Of a DNA stretch of 59,750 bases, positions 15,651 to 24,893 are shown one piece after another (the first letter of the stretch is position 1; the number at the start of each line of letters is the position of its first letter). Below the pieces are notes generated by a model that worked only from the letters and a program-made list of their open reading frames with translations, did no database searches and had not been told where the DNA came from. A program made the translations under genes and the position numbers. The stretch is from Halobacteriales archaeon QS_5_70_17 (GTDB taxonomy: Archaea; Halobacteriota; Halobacteria; Halobacteriales; Haloarculaceae): NCBI GenBank assembly GCA_003021975.1, contig PXRR01000008.1, positions 52,485 through 112,234 on the forward strand, read 5' to 3'.

Positions 15651-16745
15651 ATGGACGCGCGCCACGCCCGGTACCCGTTCCTCGACGCGGCCCGTGAGGC
15701 CGTCGAGCAGGCGGGCGTGTCGCTGGCCGACCTGATCGCGGCCGACCGCGACCGCCCCGCCGTCGAGCGCGGCCGAGAGCGCGTCGAGCGCGCGCTGGTC
15801 GCCGGGACCGTCGAACCCGACCGCCGGATCGACCCCCGCACCGAACTGCTCTCCTACCCGGTCGCCCGGGTGATCGTCTCCCTGCTCGACGCCCCGGGAG
15901 CCGTCGAGAAGTACGCCGCCGCGGAGGCCGCGACCGCCAGCGAGCGGTTCACCGAGGAGTTCCGGCGCGAGGGCGACGCCGACCGACAGGCGACCCTGGG
16001 TGCCGGTGCCGATGCCGGTGCCGGCGCGGGCCGGGCCGGGGGCGACGCCCCGTCCGGTGACGGGTTCACCGTCGAGGCGTTCCTCCGGGAGTTCGGCCTC
16101 GACGACGCCGTCCTCGCCCGGGACGACGAGTACCGGGTGGCCGTCGCGGAGTACCTCCGCCTGGCGCCCGACGGCGAGGCGTGGCGCCTGGCGGTCCGGG
16201 AACTCTCCGACGGCCGCGTAACCGTCACTCGGGGAGAGCTGTCGGAGTTGCTGCGGAGCGCCGTCGAGCGGCGGGTCGCCGACGGCCTCCCGCTATCGGT
16301 GCCGCCGGCCGTCGCCGACCCCCTGGAGCCGACCGTCGAGGCGGTGGCGTCTCGCATCGCCGGCGCGGACTACCCCCGGTCGTTCGACGCCGAGGCCGAT
16401 CCGGCCGCTTTCCCGCCCTGCGTTCGGGCGCTCCTCGAGCGGGTCCGCGAGGAGGAGTCGCTGCCGCCCCGGTCGCGGTTCTCGCTGGCCGCCTTCCTCG
16501 CGGCGGCCGGACTCGACGAAGAGCGGATCGCGTCGCTGTGCGGGCGCGACGCGGACGGGGACGGTCGGTTCGCGTACGCCCTCGATCGGCTGGTCGGCGA
16601 CGGGTCGTACCCGCCGCCGAGTTGCGAGACGATGCAGGCCTACGGCGACTGCGTGAACCGCGACGACCTCTGTGCGCGGATCGACCACCCGCTGGAGTAC
16701 TACGCGGCGCGACTGGACGAGGAGAGCGAACGGGCGGCCGACTGA
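15651..16745 (+). CDS. priL: DNA primase large subunit PriL
   Basis: 364 aa. Non-catalytic, iron-sulfur subunit of archaeal/eukaryotic-type primase; it partners with PriS to make RNA primers. The N-terminal helical domain (RYPFLDAAREAVEQAGVSLADL; DPRTELLSYPVARVIVSL) is standard. Four C-terminal cysteines suited to a 4Fe-4S cluster are visible at residues 257 (FPPCV), 325 (PSCETM), 334 (YGDCVN) and 341 (DDLCAR), followed by IDHPLEYY. The ATG at 15651 is preferred over upstream in-frame codons, and a TATA-like CGTACTTATCG lies about 30 bp upstream. Confidence 0.92.
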   Translation: MDARHARYPFLDAAREAVEQAGVSLADLIAADRDRPAVERGRERVERALVAGTVEPDRRIDPRTELLSYPVARVIVSLLDAPGAVEKYAAAEAATASERFTEEFRREGDADRQATLGAGADAGAGAGRAGGDAPSGDGFTVEAFLREFGLDDAVLARDDEYRVAVAEYLRLAPDGEAWRLAVRELSDGRVTVTRGELSELLRSAVERRVADGLPLSVPPAVADPLEPTVEAVASRIAGADYPRSFDAEADPAAFPPCVRALLERVREEESLPPRSRFSLAAFLAAAGLDEERIASLCGRDADGDGRFAYALDRLVGDGSYPPPSCETMQAYGDCVNRDDLCARIDHPLEYYAARLDEESERAAD

Positions 16746-16787
16746 GGATCCGGGGGTCGCGGGCGATAAGGGTTCGACGAGGGCCGG

Positions 16788-16988
16788 CTACCGTCCCGCG
16801 AGGAAGTACGCGACGAGGCTCATCAGGACGACGAACCCGGCGATGGCGCCGATGAGCGCGAGCGCCCCCGCGTTGGTGAGCCCGTCGCTGTTGTAAGTCG
16901 ACCCGATGCCGACGATGACGGCGATGAACAACCCGACGGAGACGACGGAGACGGCGATCTCCACGACGGTCTCCCGTTCGGTGGCCAT
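16788..16988 (-). CDS. small two-helix membrane protein
   Basis: 66 aa (MATERETVVEIAVSVVSVG...). Two hydrophobic segments (VEIAVSVVSVGLFIAVIVGIG and AGALALIGAIAGFVVLMSLV) separated by a short polar loop containing YNSDGLT. A conserved-looking haloarchaeal small membrane protein; no function recognised. The ATG at 16988 is used because the upstream frame extension is not protein-like. Confidence 0.7.
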   Translation of the reverse strand: MATERETVVEIAVSVVSVGLFIAVIVGIGSTYNSDGLTNAGALALIGAIAGFVVLMSLVAYFLAGR

Positions 16989-17147
16989 GTGCCGCGATTT
17001 CGCCGGTTGATTCAAAAGCGCTTCGAAGGGCGTTTCGACCCCGAATTCGGAGGATTTCGGCGGTTGCACGCGCCAGCGAGGGGTTCTTCCGTCTCCGGTT
17101 CCTACGTTTCGTGTGGAACGGGACGACCCCCGATTCCCGATTCGATC

Positions 17148-17831
17148 ATGACGCGATCCGAACACACACCAGCGTCACCGCGAGCCGCACTCGCTCCCGA
17201 CACGCGCCGCCTCGAACCCAGGGCCGCGCGGGCCTGGACCGAGCGAATGGCCGTCAGTGCGCGCGGAGGTGGTATCTACGACGTCGACAGCGATAGCGGG
17301 AACCGCTACGTCGTCGACCTGCTCGAGGGCCGATGTAGCTGCCCCGACCACCAGATCCGCGGGGAACGCTGCAAGCACATCCGGCGAGTTGCACTCGAAA
17401 TAACGGTGGGGAACGTCCCCGCGCCCGGCCGTCGCGCCGTGGCCTGCATGGCCTGTGGCAGCGAGGCGTTCGTCCGGGAGTCCGACCCGGCGGTCTGTGA
17501 CCGCTGCCGGCTCCCGCCCGGAACGACCGTCCGCGACCGGGAGACGGGCGACCTGCTCGTGGTCGCCGAGACGACCGGCGAGCGCGCCGACGAGGTGTAC
17601 GTCCCCGCCCGCGGGGACACCCTCGACGCCTACAGCGAGGGGGAGACGACCGTCGCGGACTACCCGAACAACGACCACTACCCGCGGTCGGATCCGGTCG
17701 TCCGGGCGGTCTACCCCTTCTCGGGAGACGCCGAGACGCCGTTCGACGAGCGCCCGCGGTACTCGTTCCCGTTGTCTCGGCTCGACCCCGACGCCGAGGA
17801 CGGCGACCGGGCGACGGCCGCGGGCCGCGCC
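17148..17831 (+). CDS. SWIM zinc-finger protein, stop codon missing
   Basis: About 228 residues recognisable. SWIM motif CxCx(n)CxH is visible as GRCSCPDHQIRGERCKHIRR, followed by a second zinc site (CMACGSEAF...CDRCRLPPG) and a RETGDLLVV segment. This is a haloarchaeal nucleic-acid-binding-type protein of unknown role. Relatives normally end shortly after the YSFPLSRL segment (about 17761-17790). Here no stop follows in that frame until 20186, so the open frame continues antisense through hjc and ahcY. The end given is only the point where hjc begins; the true 3' end appears lost. Confidence 0.65.
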
Positions 17832-18296
17832 CTACTCCGGTCCGCTCCCGCCATCGCCGTCCGTTCCCGGCGCGCCGTCGGTACCGAGGCGGGTCTGCCG
17901 GGGACCGCCCGTCAGTTCCTCGATGTCCGTCCCCTCCGCCAGCGCCGTCTCCTTCTTGACGCGGTAGTTGCCCCCGTCGGTGGTGTGGAGGTCCGCGGGG
18001 TGGAAGAAGTACCAGTCCTCGCGGTCGAAGCGGACGCCGATGCGGGGTTTCGCGCCGAAGTTCCGCGCGAAGTAGACCAGCGCCTCCACCTCCTCGCCGG
18101 TGAGGTAGATGGGGCGGTCGCTGCTCGACTTGGCCTCGATGGCGTAAAACGAGTCCCCGTCGCCGGCGAGCACGTCCGGGAGTTCGCGGTCGGTCGCCGA
18201 TCCGCTGGCCGGCGCGCGCATCACCGCGAACCCGCGGTCGTCGAGTTCGTTGACGAGTTCGCGCTCGCGGCGGTCGCCCTTCCTGTTGGCCGGCAT
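17832..18296 (-). CDS. hjc: Holliday junction resolvase Hjc
   Basis: 154 aa. Archaeal resolvase with a PD-(D/E)xK nuclease core: N-terminal [19 protein letters not shown], then ELPDVLA and IEAKSSS supplying the acidic and lysine active-site residues, then [22 protein letters not shown] and [12 protein letters not shown]. It cuts four-way junctions symmetrically during recombination and repair. It has a Gly/Asp-rich C-terminal tail. Convergent with the SWIM gene. Confidence 0.92.
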   Translation of the reverse strand: MPANRKGDRRERELVNELDDRGFAVMRAPASGSATDRELPDVLAGDGDSFYAIEAKSSSDRPIYLTGEEVEALVYFARNFGAKPRIGVRFDREDWYFFHPADLHTTDGGNYRVKKETALAEGTDIEELTGGPRQTRLGTDGAPGTDGDGGSGPE

Positions 18297-18401
18297 GGCG
18301 CCGACTCGCGCGCGAAGGGGCTTAAGCCCGCCGAGAGCGGGGTGAAACTGGTCGGCGGCGACACCGCGGCCGACCGACGAGCGGTCCGGACCGAGGTCGG
18401 C

Positions 18402-19763
18402 TCAGGTCCCGTGGCGCCAGTCGTCCATGTACTCGACCTGCGCCTCGGTCAGTTCGTCGATGCCGATGTCCTCGGCGTCGAGTTTGATCCGGGCGACCTC
18501 GCGGTCCAGCGCGTCGGGCACCTCGTGGACGCCGGCGTCGTAGCTGCGCGCGCCGGTCGGTTCGGGCGCGGTGGTCCGCCCCAGCCGTTCGCGGATCCGC
18601 TCGGCGATCCGGTCCCCGAGGCCGCCGGCGTTGGCGGCGACGAGTTCGCGGACGCAGACCGCCTGCACCCCGAAGCTCTGGTCCATCACTTCGACCGGGT
18701 GGCCCAGCGCCAGCGGTCCGGCGAGGTTGACGAGCCGTCCCTCCGCGAGGACGTTCAGCCGGCGGCCGTCCTCGAGTTCGTACTCCCGGACGCCGTCGCG
18801 GACCTCCCGGACGCTCGCGGCCAGGTCCGAGAGGTCGTCGAGGTTCACCTCGACGTCGAAGTGGCCGGCGTTCGCCAGCAACACGCCGTCGTCCATCCGC
18901 TCGAAGTCCTGGGTCGTGATCACGTCGCGGTTGCCCGTCGTCGTGATGAAGACGTCGCCCTCGGCGGCGGCCTCGTTCATCGGCATGACGTCGTAGCCTT
19001 CCATGTGAGCCTCCAGCGCCCGGCGCGGGTCGACCTCCGTCACGACGACGTCGGCGTTCTGGCCGCTGGCCTTCTCGGCGACGCCGCGCCCGCAGTCGCC
19101 GTAGCCCGAGACGACGACTGTCTTCCCGGCGAACGAGAGGTTCGTCGTCATGGCGATGTTCGCCAGCGAGGACTCGCCGGTGCCGTGGACGTTGTCGAAC
19201 AGCCGCTTCATCGGCGTGTCGTTGACGGCGAAGACGGGGTACTCGAGGGCGCCGTCGGCGTCCATCGCCCGGAGGCGGTGGACGCCGGTGGTCGTCTCCT
19301 CGCAGCCCCCGAGGACGTCGTCGATCAGTTCGGGGTGGTACTCGTGGATGCGGAGCACGAGGTCGCCCCCGTCGTCGACGGTGATCGTCGGCTCGACGTC
19401 GAGGGTGGCCTCGATGGCGTCGTAGTACTCCTCGTCGTCGACGCCGCGCTTCGCGTAGCTGGTGACGTTCTCGTGGGCGTCGAGGGCGGCGCTGACGTCG
19501 TCGTGCGTCGAGAGGGGGTTACAGCCCGTGATCGCCACCTCGGCACCGCCGTCGGCCAGCGTCTCCGCGAGGTTGGCGGTCTTGGCCTCGACGTGCATCG
19601 CCATCGCGATCCGCTGGCCGGCCAGCGGTTCGTGGGCCTCGAACTCCTCGCGCAGCGCGCCCAGGATCGGCATGTGCTGGCGAGCCCAGTCCATCTTCCG
19701 GCGGCCCTCTTCGCGAGCGCCCTCGGGATCGTCGAGTTGCTCGCTGATGCGGGGGTACGTCAT
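18402..19763 (-). CDS. ahcY: S-adenosylhomocysteine hydrolase
   Basis: 453 aa NAD-dependent enzyme converting S-adenosylhomocysteine to adenosine and homocysteine. Signatures include AITGCNPLSTHDDVSAAL, EETTTGVHRL, the VSGYGDCGRGVAEKASG NAD site, TTTGNRDVIT, and the C-terminal HEVPDALDREVARIKL. The NAD loop reads GYGDCGRG, where GYGYCGKG or GYGWCGRG is more usual. About 25 extra residues (around GGLGDRIAERIRERLG) precede the C-terminal AGVHEVPD segment compared with the haloarchaeal form I remember. Its product pathway meets mtaD nearby. Confidence 0.94.
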   Translation of the reverse strand: MTYPRISEQLDDPEGAREEGRRKMDWARQHMPILGALREEFEAHEPLAGQRIAMAMHVEAKTANLAETLADGGAEVAITGCNPLSTHDDVSAALDAHENVTSYAKRGVDDEEYYDAIEATLDVEPTITVDDGGDLVLRIHEYHPELIDDVLGGCEETTTGVHRLRAMDADGALEYPVFAVNDTPMKRLFDNVHGTGESSLANIAMTTNLSFAGKTVVVSGYGDCGRGVAEKASGQNADVVVTEVDPRRALEAHMEGYDVMPMNEAAAEGDVFITTTGNRDVITTQDFERMDDGVLLANAGHFDVEVNLDDLSDLAASVREVRDGVREYELEDGRRLNVLAEGRLVNLAGPLALGHPVEVMDQSFGVQAVCVRELVAANAGGLGDRIAERIRERLGRTTAPEPTGARSYDAGVHEVPDALDREVARIKLDAEDIGIDELTEAQVEYMDDWRHGT

Positions 19764-19939
19764 ACGGGGTCGTCGCCCAGCGCGGGCAAAACCTTACCGG
19801 GATCGCGTCAGCGAACGGGACGCTCGGCGATTCAGGGAGCACCCACGAACCAGTCAGGTCGACGCGGGTCGGTCTACACCGCAAAAAGAGTCGGTCGGAT
19901 CAGTCGGAGATCGGTCCGGTCGGATGGTCGACCGACGAG

Positions 19940-20692
19940 TTACGTCTCGCTGTTCTCGTCGTCCTCGTCGTCATCGTCGTTCTTCTCGGAGCCCTTGTCC
20001 TCGGGCGGGCCGCCGCCCTTGCGGTCGTCGTCATCGTCGTTCTTCTCGGAGCCCTTGTCCTCGGGCGGACCGCGCCGGTCGTCGTCATCGTCGTCGTTCT
20101 CCGGGCCCTTCTCGTCCGGGCCAGCGTGGTCGGGTCGGTCGTCGGCGCCGGGGTTGTTCGCCGTGACGAACGCGGAGATCATCTGACCGATGGTCTGCTC
20201 CTCGTCGTCGCTCTCGACGTCAGTCTCGTTCTCGGTCTCGTTCTCGCCGTCGTCGTAGTCGCCGCTGGCGATCAGTCCGTGGACGAACAGCGCGACCCGC
20301 TGGCCGAACGTCTCGGGCTGGTCGGCCTCCTCCGTCCCGTCGGAGGCCGTCAGTTCGACCGTCGTCGCGGCCGTGGCGTTACCGGCGGCCGCCTCGACGG
20401 TCACGGTGACGTTCTCCTCGGGGGCGGGAAGCCCGACGGTCCCGTTGGCGTCGGTCTCGTACTCGCCTTCGCCCGCGTACGAAGTGTTGTTGAGGGCCGT
20501 CACCGCCACCGAGGCGTTCTCGACGGCGGTGTCGTTGTCGGTGACGGTCACCGTGACGTTCTCGCTTTGCGTGACCTCGACGGTCAGGTCCTCTTCGGCC
20601 ACCGCGGTCGCCGCGAACGCGCCCGTCGACAGGACGGACAGTCCCAGCAGTGCGGTCGCCACGATCGCGAACAGTGAGTGTCTCTGGCTCAT
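19940..20692 (-). CDS. secreted acidic protein with charged repeats
   Basis: 250 aa with a Sec-type signal peptide (HSLFAIVATALLGLSVLSTGAFAATAVA). A Thr/Val-rich beta domain follows that resembles a carboxypeptidase-regulatory-like fold (VTVTVTDNDTAVENASVAVTAL...TDANGTVGLPAPEENVTV), with several Asn-X-Thr/Ser sites suited to N-glycosylation. The last ~75 residues are extremely charged and contain GPPEDKGSEKNDDDD-type repeats. No membrane anchor is evident. Function unknown; the Ig-like part resembles the C-terminus of the lipoprotein at 27888-28958. Confidence 0.72.
   Translation of the reverse strand: MSQRHSLFAIVATALLGLSVLSTGAFAATAVAEEDLTVEVTQSENVTVTVTDNDTAVENASVAVTALNNTSYAGEGEYETDANGTVGLPAPEENVTVTVEAAAGNATAATTVELTASDGTEEADQPETFGQRVALFVHGLIASGDYDDGENETENETDVESDDEEQTIGQMISAFVTANNPGADDRPDHAGPDEKGPENDDDDDDRRGPPEDKGSEKNDDDDDRKGGGPPEDKGSEKNDDDDEDDENSET
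19965..20068 (+). repeat. 44-bp direct repeat, 60-bp period
   Basis: Two identical 44-bp copies (19965-20008 and 20025-20068) spaced exactly 60 bp apart inside the secreted acidic protein, encoding the GPPEDKGSEKNDDDDD unit. Identity at the DNA level suggests recent duplication or copy-number variation. Confidence 0.85.
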
Positions 20693-20895
20693 CGCATCGG
20701 ATTAGATGACTGTATCGGGCATAAGAGGGTAGTCCCGTTCAGCGCGGTTCGGAGAATTCATACGAACTAGAGAGTGTCATAGATCCGTTTAGAAAGTTCA
20801 TCGCGCCGGCTAATCGTTCATCTACGAGAGAGTATTCTCACGGCTGATATGTGCGCTGCTCCAGTCGGGCGGCCCGTCCCGGGGCCGCCGGCCCG

Positions 20896-22188
20896 TCACG
20901 CCGCCCGGTCGACGAGCGCGGCGGCCCGCTCCTGGGCGGTCGCGCGCACCGCGTCGGCGTCCAGGGTCAGCACCTCGCGGTCGCGCATGAGCACGCGCCC
21001 GTCACAGACCGTGTGGCGGACGTCTCCGCCCCGTGCCGCGTACGCGAGGTGGCTCACCGGGTCGTGGACCGGAGTCAGGTGCGCGCGGTCGAGGGAGACG
21101 ACCGCGAGATCCGCCGCCGCACCCGGAGCGACCCGCCCACCCGGCAGTCCCGCGACCGCCGCGCTCCCGGCGGTGGCCATCCGGACCGCGTCGGGGGCGG
21201 CGACGGCGCTCGCGTCGTCGGCTCCGAGTTTCCCCAGCAGCGCCGCGTCGCGCACCTCGCCGAGCATGTCGAGGTCGTTGTTCGAGGCCGCGCCGTCGGT
21301 CCCCAGCCCCACCGCGACGCCCGCGTCGAGCAGTCGCTGGACCGGCGCGGTCCCGCTGGCGAGTTTCATGTTCGATGCCGGGCAGTGAACGACCCCCGCC
21401 CCCGTCTCCGCGAGGTGGTCGATCTCCTCGCCGTCGAGGTGAACGCCGTGGGCGAGGAAGTCCGCCGGGTCGAGCAACCCCCGCTCGCGGGCGTGGGTCA
21501 GCGGCCGCTCGCCGCGCTCGGCGAACGGTTCGACCTCCGCGCGGGTCTCGTTGGCGTGGAAGTGCACCGGGACCCCGGCCTCGCGGGCCTCCGGGAGGAA
21601 CTCCGCCAGGATCTCGTCGCTGACCGTCGTCAGCGAGTGGGGCATGAACGCCGTGCGGACGCGACCGCCGGCGGCGCCGTCGAGCTCCTCGGCGATCGCG
21701 ACGCTCTCGGCGGCGTCCTCGCGGGCCTCGTTCTCCTCTTTGCCGACCGTGACGACGCCGTGGCCCAGGCGGGCGCGCAGGCCGCTCTCGTCGACTGCTG
21801 CGGCGACCTCCGGCACCTCGAAGTACATGTCCACGAACCCGGTCGTCCCCGAGCGGATCATCTCGAGGGCGCCCAGCCGCGCCCCCGAACGGACGTCCTC
21901 CGGTCCCATCGCCGCCTCCGCCGGCCAGACGTCCTCGCGCAGCCAGGCGTCGAGGGGCTTGTCGTCGGCGTACCCCCGCAGCAGCGTCATCGCGACGTGC
22001 GTGTGAGCGTTGACGAGACCCGGCAGCACGACCGCCTCGCTCGCGTCGAGGCGCTCGTCGGCGTCCGCGCCGACTTCGCTCCCGACGTCTACGATCTCGC
22101 CGGCCTCCCGGTCGACGAGCACGTCCGCTCTCTCGACTGTCATCCCCGGGCGCAGCACGCGCCCGCCGGTAATCCCGAGCGTGGTCAT
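20896..22188 (-). CDS. mtaD: MTA/SAH (adenosine-type) deaminase, amidohydrolase family
   Basis: 430 aa metal-dependent amidohydrolase. The metal site is LVNAHTHVAM (HxH), with further ligands in HFHANET and HGVHLDGEE and a metal Asp in LGTDGAASNNDLDML. This set is typical of 5-methylthioadenosine/S-adenosylhomocysteine deaminases and the archaeal DadD group. The ATG at 22188 (MTTLGITGGRVL) fits the family start. It lies close to ahcY, so it probably removes SAH, adenosine or methylthioadenosine left by methylation reactions. Precise substrate preference is not visible. Confidence 0.85.
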   Translation of the reverse strand: MTTLGITGGRVLRPGMTVERADVLVDREAGEIVDVGSEVGADADERLDASEAVVLPGLVNAHTHVAMTLLRGYADDKPLDAWLREDVWPAEAAMGPEDVRSGARLGALEMIRSGTTGFVDMYFEVPEVAAAVDESGLRARLGHGVVTVGKEENEAREDAAESVAIAEELDGAAGGRVRTAFMPHSLTTVSDEILAEFLPEAREAGVPVHFHANETRAEVEPFAERGERPLTHARERGLLDPADFLAHGVHLDGEEIDHLAETGAGVVHCPASNMKLASGTAPVQRLLDAGVAVGLGTDGAASNNDLDMLGEVRDAALLGKLGADDASAVAAPDAVRMATAGSAAVAGLPGGRVAPGAAADLAVVSLDRAHLTPVHDPVSHLAYAARGGDVRHTVCDGRVLMRDREVLTLDADAVRATAQERAAALVDRAA

Positions 22189-22632
22189 GGCGACTGTTTT
22201 CGGGCCGCCGGCGTCAATCCATCGGGTCGGAGCGCCGCCGCCGACCGCCCCGGGGCGCGAGGCGACTCGCTCGCGGGACCGTCCCGCCCGGTAGACGCGG
22301 GTGACGGTGACGCGGGGTGCCGGTCTCGGGCCACCGGTGCACTCGAGTTCGCGAACTCGCGGATCGAGTCCGATCGAGACGGCCGCGGCCCAGTTCATTC
22401 ACGGTGATGCTTCTCGAAAAGTATATGCCGCGACTGCTGCAACGAGAACACGCCCGCCCGACTGGACCCCTCGGTTCGTCTGTCCAACCATGACAGGTAC
22501 ACTGTTCGTTCCGAGCGGCGGCGGGCGTGTACGGACAGTTCCCCGTACACGCCTATAGTGCGTCGGCTTTCGCAGGACGGCCCTCCTGGTCCCCGTCGAA
22601 AGGCACAACGTGTCCGGCCGTGAGGTGACCCC
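22189..22632. other. 444-bp non-coding region upstream of hisG with an 11-bp inverted repeat
   Basis: No convincing gene. It contains a TATA-like AAAAGTATATGCC (about 22417-22429), a perfect 11-bp inverted repeat (GGCGTGTACGG at 22524-22534 and CCGTACACGCC at 22543-22553, 8-bp spacer) directly followed by TATAGT, and a clear Shine-Dalgarno sequence GAGGTGA just before the hisG ATG. The inverted repeat next to a TATA-like element looks like a repressor operator for hisG, or an RNA hairpin. Confidence 0.5.
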
Positions 22633-23478
22633 ATGCGCATCGCCGTGCCCAACAAGGGCCGCCTGCACGATCCGACGATCGACCTCCTCGAGCGGGCCGG
22701 CCTGCACCTCGTGGACGGCGCCGACCGGAAACTGTACGCCGACACGGTCGACCCGGACCTGACCGTCCTGTTCGCCCGCGCCGCCGACATCCCCGAGTAC
22801 GTCGCCGACGGCGCCGCCGCCGTCGGAATCACGGGGCTAGATCAGGCCCGCGAGTCGGGGAGGGAACTCGTCGATCTCCTCGATCTGGAGTTCGGCCGCT
22901 GTCGACTGGTGCTGGCCGCGCCCGAGGACGGGGACGTCGAGACGGTCGCCGACCTCGCCGGGGGCACCGTCGCCACCGAGTTCCCCCGGATCACCCGGGA
23001 GTTCTTCGACGAGCGGGCGGTCGACGTCGACGTCGCGGAGGTGTCGGGGGCGACCGAACTCACCCCCCACGTCGACATCGCCGACGCCATCGTCGACATC
23101 ACCTCGACGGGCACGACCCTGCGGATGAACCGCCTCGCGGTGATCGAGGAGGTGATGGAGTCGTCGGTCCGACTGTTCGCCCGCCCGGAGACCGGGGGCG
23201 ATCCCAAGGTCGAACAGGTCCGGACCGCCCTCCGGTCGGTACTGGCTGCCGGCGGCAAGCGCTACCTCATGATGAACGCTCCCGAGGCCAACCTCGACGA
23301 GATCCGGGGGGTGATCCCCGGACTCGGCGGGCCGACGGTGATGGACGTCGCCGGGGAGGACAGCGTGGCGGTCCACGCCGTCGTCGACGAGCGCGACGTC
23401 TTCGAGACCATCTCGAAGCTCCGCGACCGGGGAGCGACGGGCATCCTCGTCACCGAGATCGAGCGCCTCGTGGAGTGA
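22633..23478 (+). CDS. hisG: ATP phosphoribosyltransferase, long form
   Basis: 281 aa. First enzyme of histidine synthesis (ATP plus PRPP to phosphoribosyl-ATP). It begins [23 protein letters not shown], with [15 protein letters not shown]-type PRPP-binding residues ([14 protein letters not shown]). The C-terminal ACT-like regulatory domain ([18 protein letters not shown]) marks the long, histidine-inhibited form. It has a strong Shine-Dalgarno sequence, unlike the many leaderless genes here. Not in a his operon; hisH lies 32 kb away. Confidence 0.94.
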   Translation: MRIAVPNKGRLHDPTIDLLERAGLHLVDGADRKLYADTVDPDLTVLFARAADIPEYVADGAAAVGITGLDQARESGRELVDLLDLEFGRCRLVLAAPEDGDVETVADLAGGTVATEFPRITREFFDERAVDVDVAEVSGATELTPHVDIADAIVDITSTGTTLRMNRLAVIEEVMESSVRLFARPETGGDPKVEQVRTALRSVLAAGGKRYLMMNAPEANLDEIRGVIPGLGGPTVMDVAGEDSVAVHAVVDERDVFETISKLRDRGATGILVTEIERLVE

Positions 23479-23520
23479 GCCCGGTCCGGCCGGAGCGGAG
23501 CCTACGGCGGTAGGCGCCGG

Positions 23521-24438
23521 CTACCGCCGGAGGTCCGGCGTCGTGACGTCCCGCACTCGCACGCTGCCGTCCCGCCAGCGGACGTACGCGACGACCCCGG
23601 CGGTGCCGGCCGCGACCGCGCCCAGGCCGACCAGCCCCGCCTCCGGGCCGAAGGCGCCGCCGGTGGCGACCGGCGGTCCGGTCTGCTCGACGGCGACGAC
23701 GCTGGCCTCGATCGGGAGACCGCTGACGGGGAACCCGTAGGCCAGCCCCTGGAACGCGTTCCAGGTGACGTGGAGGCCGATCGGCACCGCGAGTTCGCCG
23801 GTCGTCACGTACGCCGCGGCCAGCATGACGCCGGCGGCGGTGATGCCGAGGGCGCTGACGGGCGTCGCGTTCGGGTTCCCGAGGTGGAGCGCGCCGAAAA
23901 TCGCCGATGAGCCGAGGACGGCCAGCGCGACGGCGCCGCGATCGCCGACCGGTCCCGCCAGCCCCTCCGCGAGGTTCCGCAGCAGGTACCCCCGAACGAG
24001 GAGTTCCTCGTAGACCCCTACGACGACGAAGACGGCGACGAACGGCGCGACCGCCGCGAGGAAGGGGCCGTCGGCGCGGAACGTCCCGACGACCCGCACC
24101 CACCCGACGGCGAGTTCGAACAGGAAGATCAGCGTCATCAGGCCGGCGCCCAGCGCCAGGCCGGCGACGAGGTCGATCCACCACTGCCGGCCGAAGTGGA
24201 ACCCGAAGTCGGTCAGCCGCCGCCGGTCGAGCGCGACGCCGGCGACCAGCACCGCGACGGTGATCCCGAGGCCGACGGCCACGACGGTCACGGCCGCGCC
24301 GGGGTCGCCGCCGACGGAGGGCGCGACGAGGGCGACGACCAGCGACTGCGCGCCGACGGTCGCGAGCGCCACCAGCGCGATCGCCAGCAGGAGCCGCCAG
24401 GGGGCCCGGAGCCGGCCCTCGCTGTCGTTGCGGAGCAT
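23521..24438 (-). CDS. CPBP-family intramembrane metalloprotease
   Basis: 305 aa, about eight membrane helices. The three CPBP (Rce1-like) motifs are visible: YEELLVRGYLLRNL (EExxxR), FGALHLGNPNA (FxxxH), and HVTWNAFQG (HxxxN). Members cleave proteins within membranes; in archaea the substrates are unknown. The ATG at 24438 overlaps the stop of the upstream gene by one base (TGATG), so the two are translationally coupled. A long upstream extension of the frame is an antisense shadow. Confidence 0.85.
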   Translation of the reverse strand: MLRNDSEGRLRAPWRLLLAIALVALATVGAQSLVVALVAPSVGGDPGAAVTVVAVGLGITVAVLVAGVALDRRRLTDFGFHFGRQWWIDLVAGLALGAGLMTLIFLFELAVGWVRVVGTFRADGPFLAAVAPFVAVFVVVGVYEELLVRGYLLRNLAEGLAGPVGDRGAVALAVLGSSAIFGALHLGNPNATPVSALGITAAGVMLAAAYVTTGELAVPIGLHVTWNAFQGLAYGFPVSGLPIEASVVAVEQTGPPVATGGAFGPEAGLVGLGAVAAGTAGVVAYVRWRDGSVRVRDVTTPDLRR

Positions 24439-24857
24439 CAGAGGTAGCCGATCAGGTTGTAGAGTGCCAGCCCCAGGGCGGTCGCGAACGCGAGGTGCAA
24501 CAGCCCGAGGACGGTCGCGGTCCGGAACCGGAGCCGGTAGACGAAGTGGATCGCCAGGACGGCGCCCAGCAGCGACACGGGGAGGAAGACGATCGGGTCG
24601 TACCGCTGGAGGAGGATCGAGACGATCGCCGGGGGGAGGCTGGCTGCGGCCGCCCGCTGGTGGGTGACGTCGCCGAGGAAGAACGTCGCCGCGAGGTGGA
24701 GCGTGACGGCGTAGAACAGCCACGCGAGCAGGAACGTGACGACGACCGCCAGCGGCCCGCCGCCGGTGACGTCGACCTGCGCCGGGGCGAGCCAGCCGGG
24801 GTTCGGAGAGGGCGCGGTCGGGGGCGTCGCGGCCTGCGGGGCCGAGACCGGGAACAT
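24438..24857 (-). CDS. membrane protein, unknown
   Basis: 139 aa with a Pro/Ala-rich N-terminus and four hydrophobic segments (LAVVVTFLLAWLFYAVTLHLAA; SLPPAIVSILL; PVSLLGAVLAIHFVYRL; VLGLLHLAFATALGLALYNL). No domain recognised. Its stop overlaps the start of the CPBP protease gene, suggesting that they work together. Confidence 0.7.
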   Translation of the reverse strand: MFPVSAPQAATPPTAPSPNPGWLAPAQVDVTGGGPLAVVVTFLLAWLFYAVTLHLAATFFLGDVTHQRAAAASLPPAIVSILLQRYDPIVFLPVSLLGAVLAIHFVYRLRFRTATVLGLLHLAFATALGLALYNLIGYL

Positions 24858-24893
24858 ACCGGCGCTACGGTCGCCGGGGGTTTCCGTGCTGCG

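Noticed and set aside
22490-22558. A 22-codon frame before hisG considered as a histidine leader peptide.
   Set aside because: It has no His codons and no promoter at the right distance. The inverted repeat it contains is better explained as an operator or hairpin.
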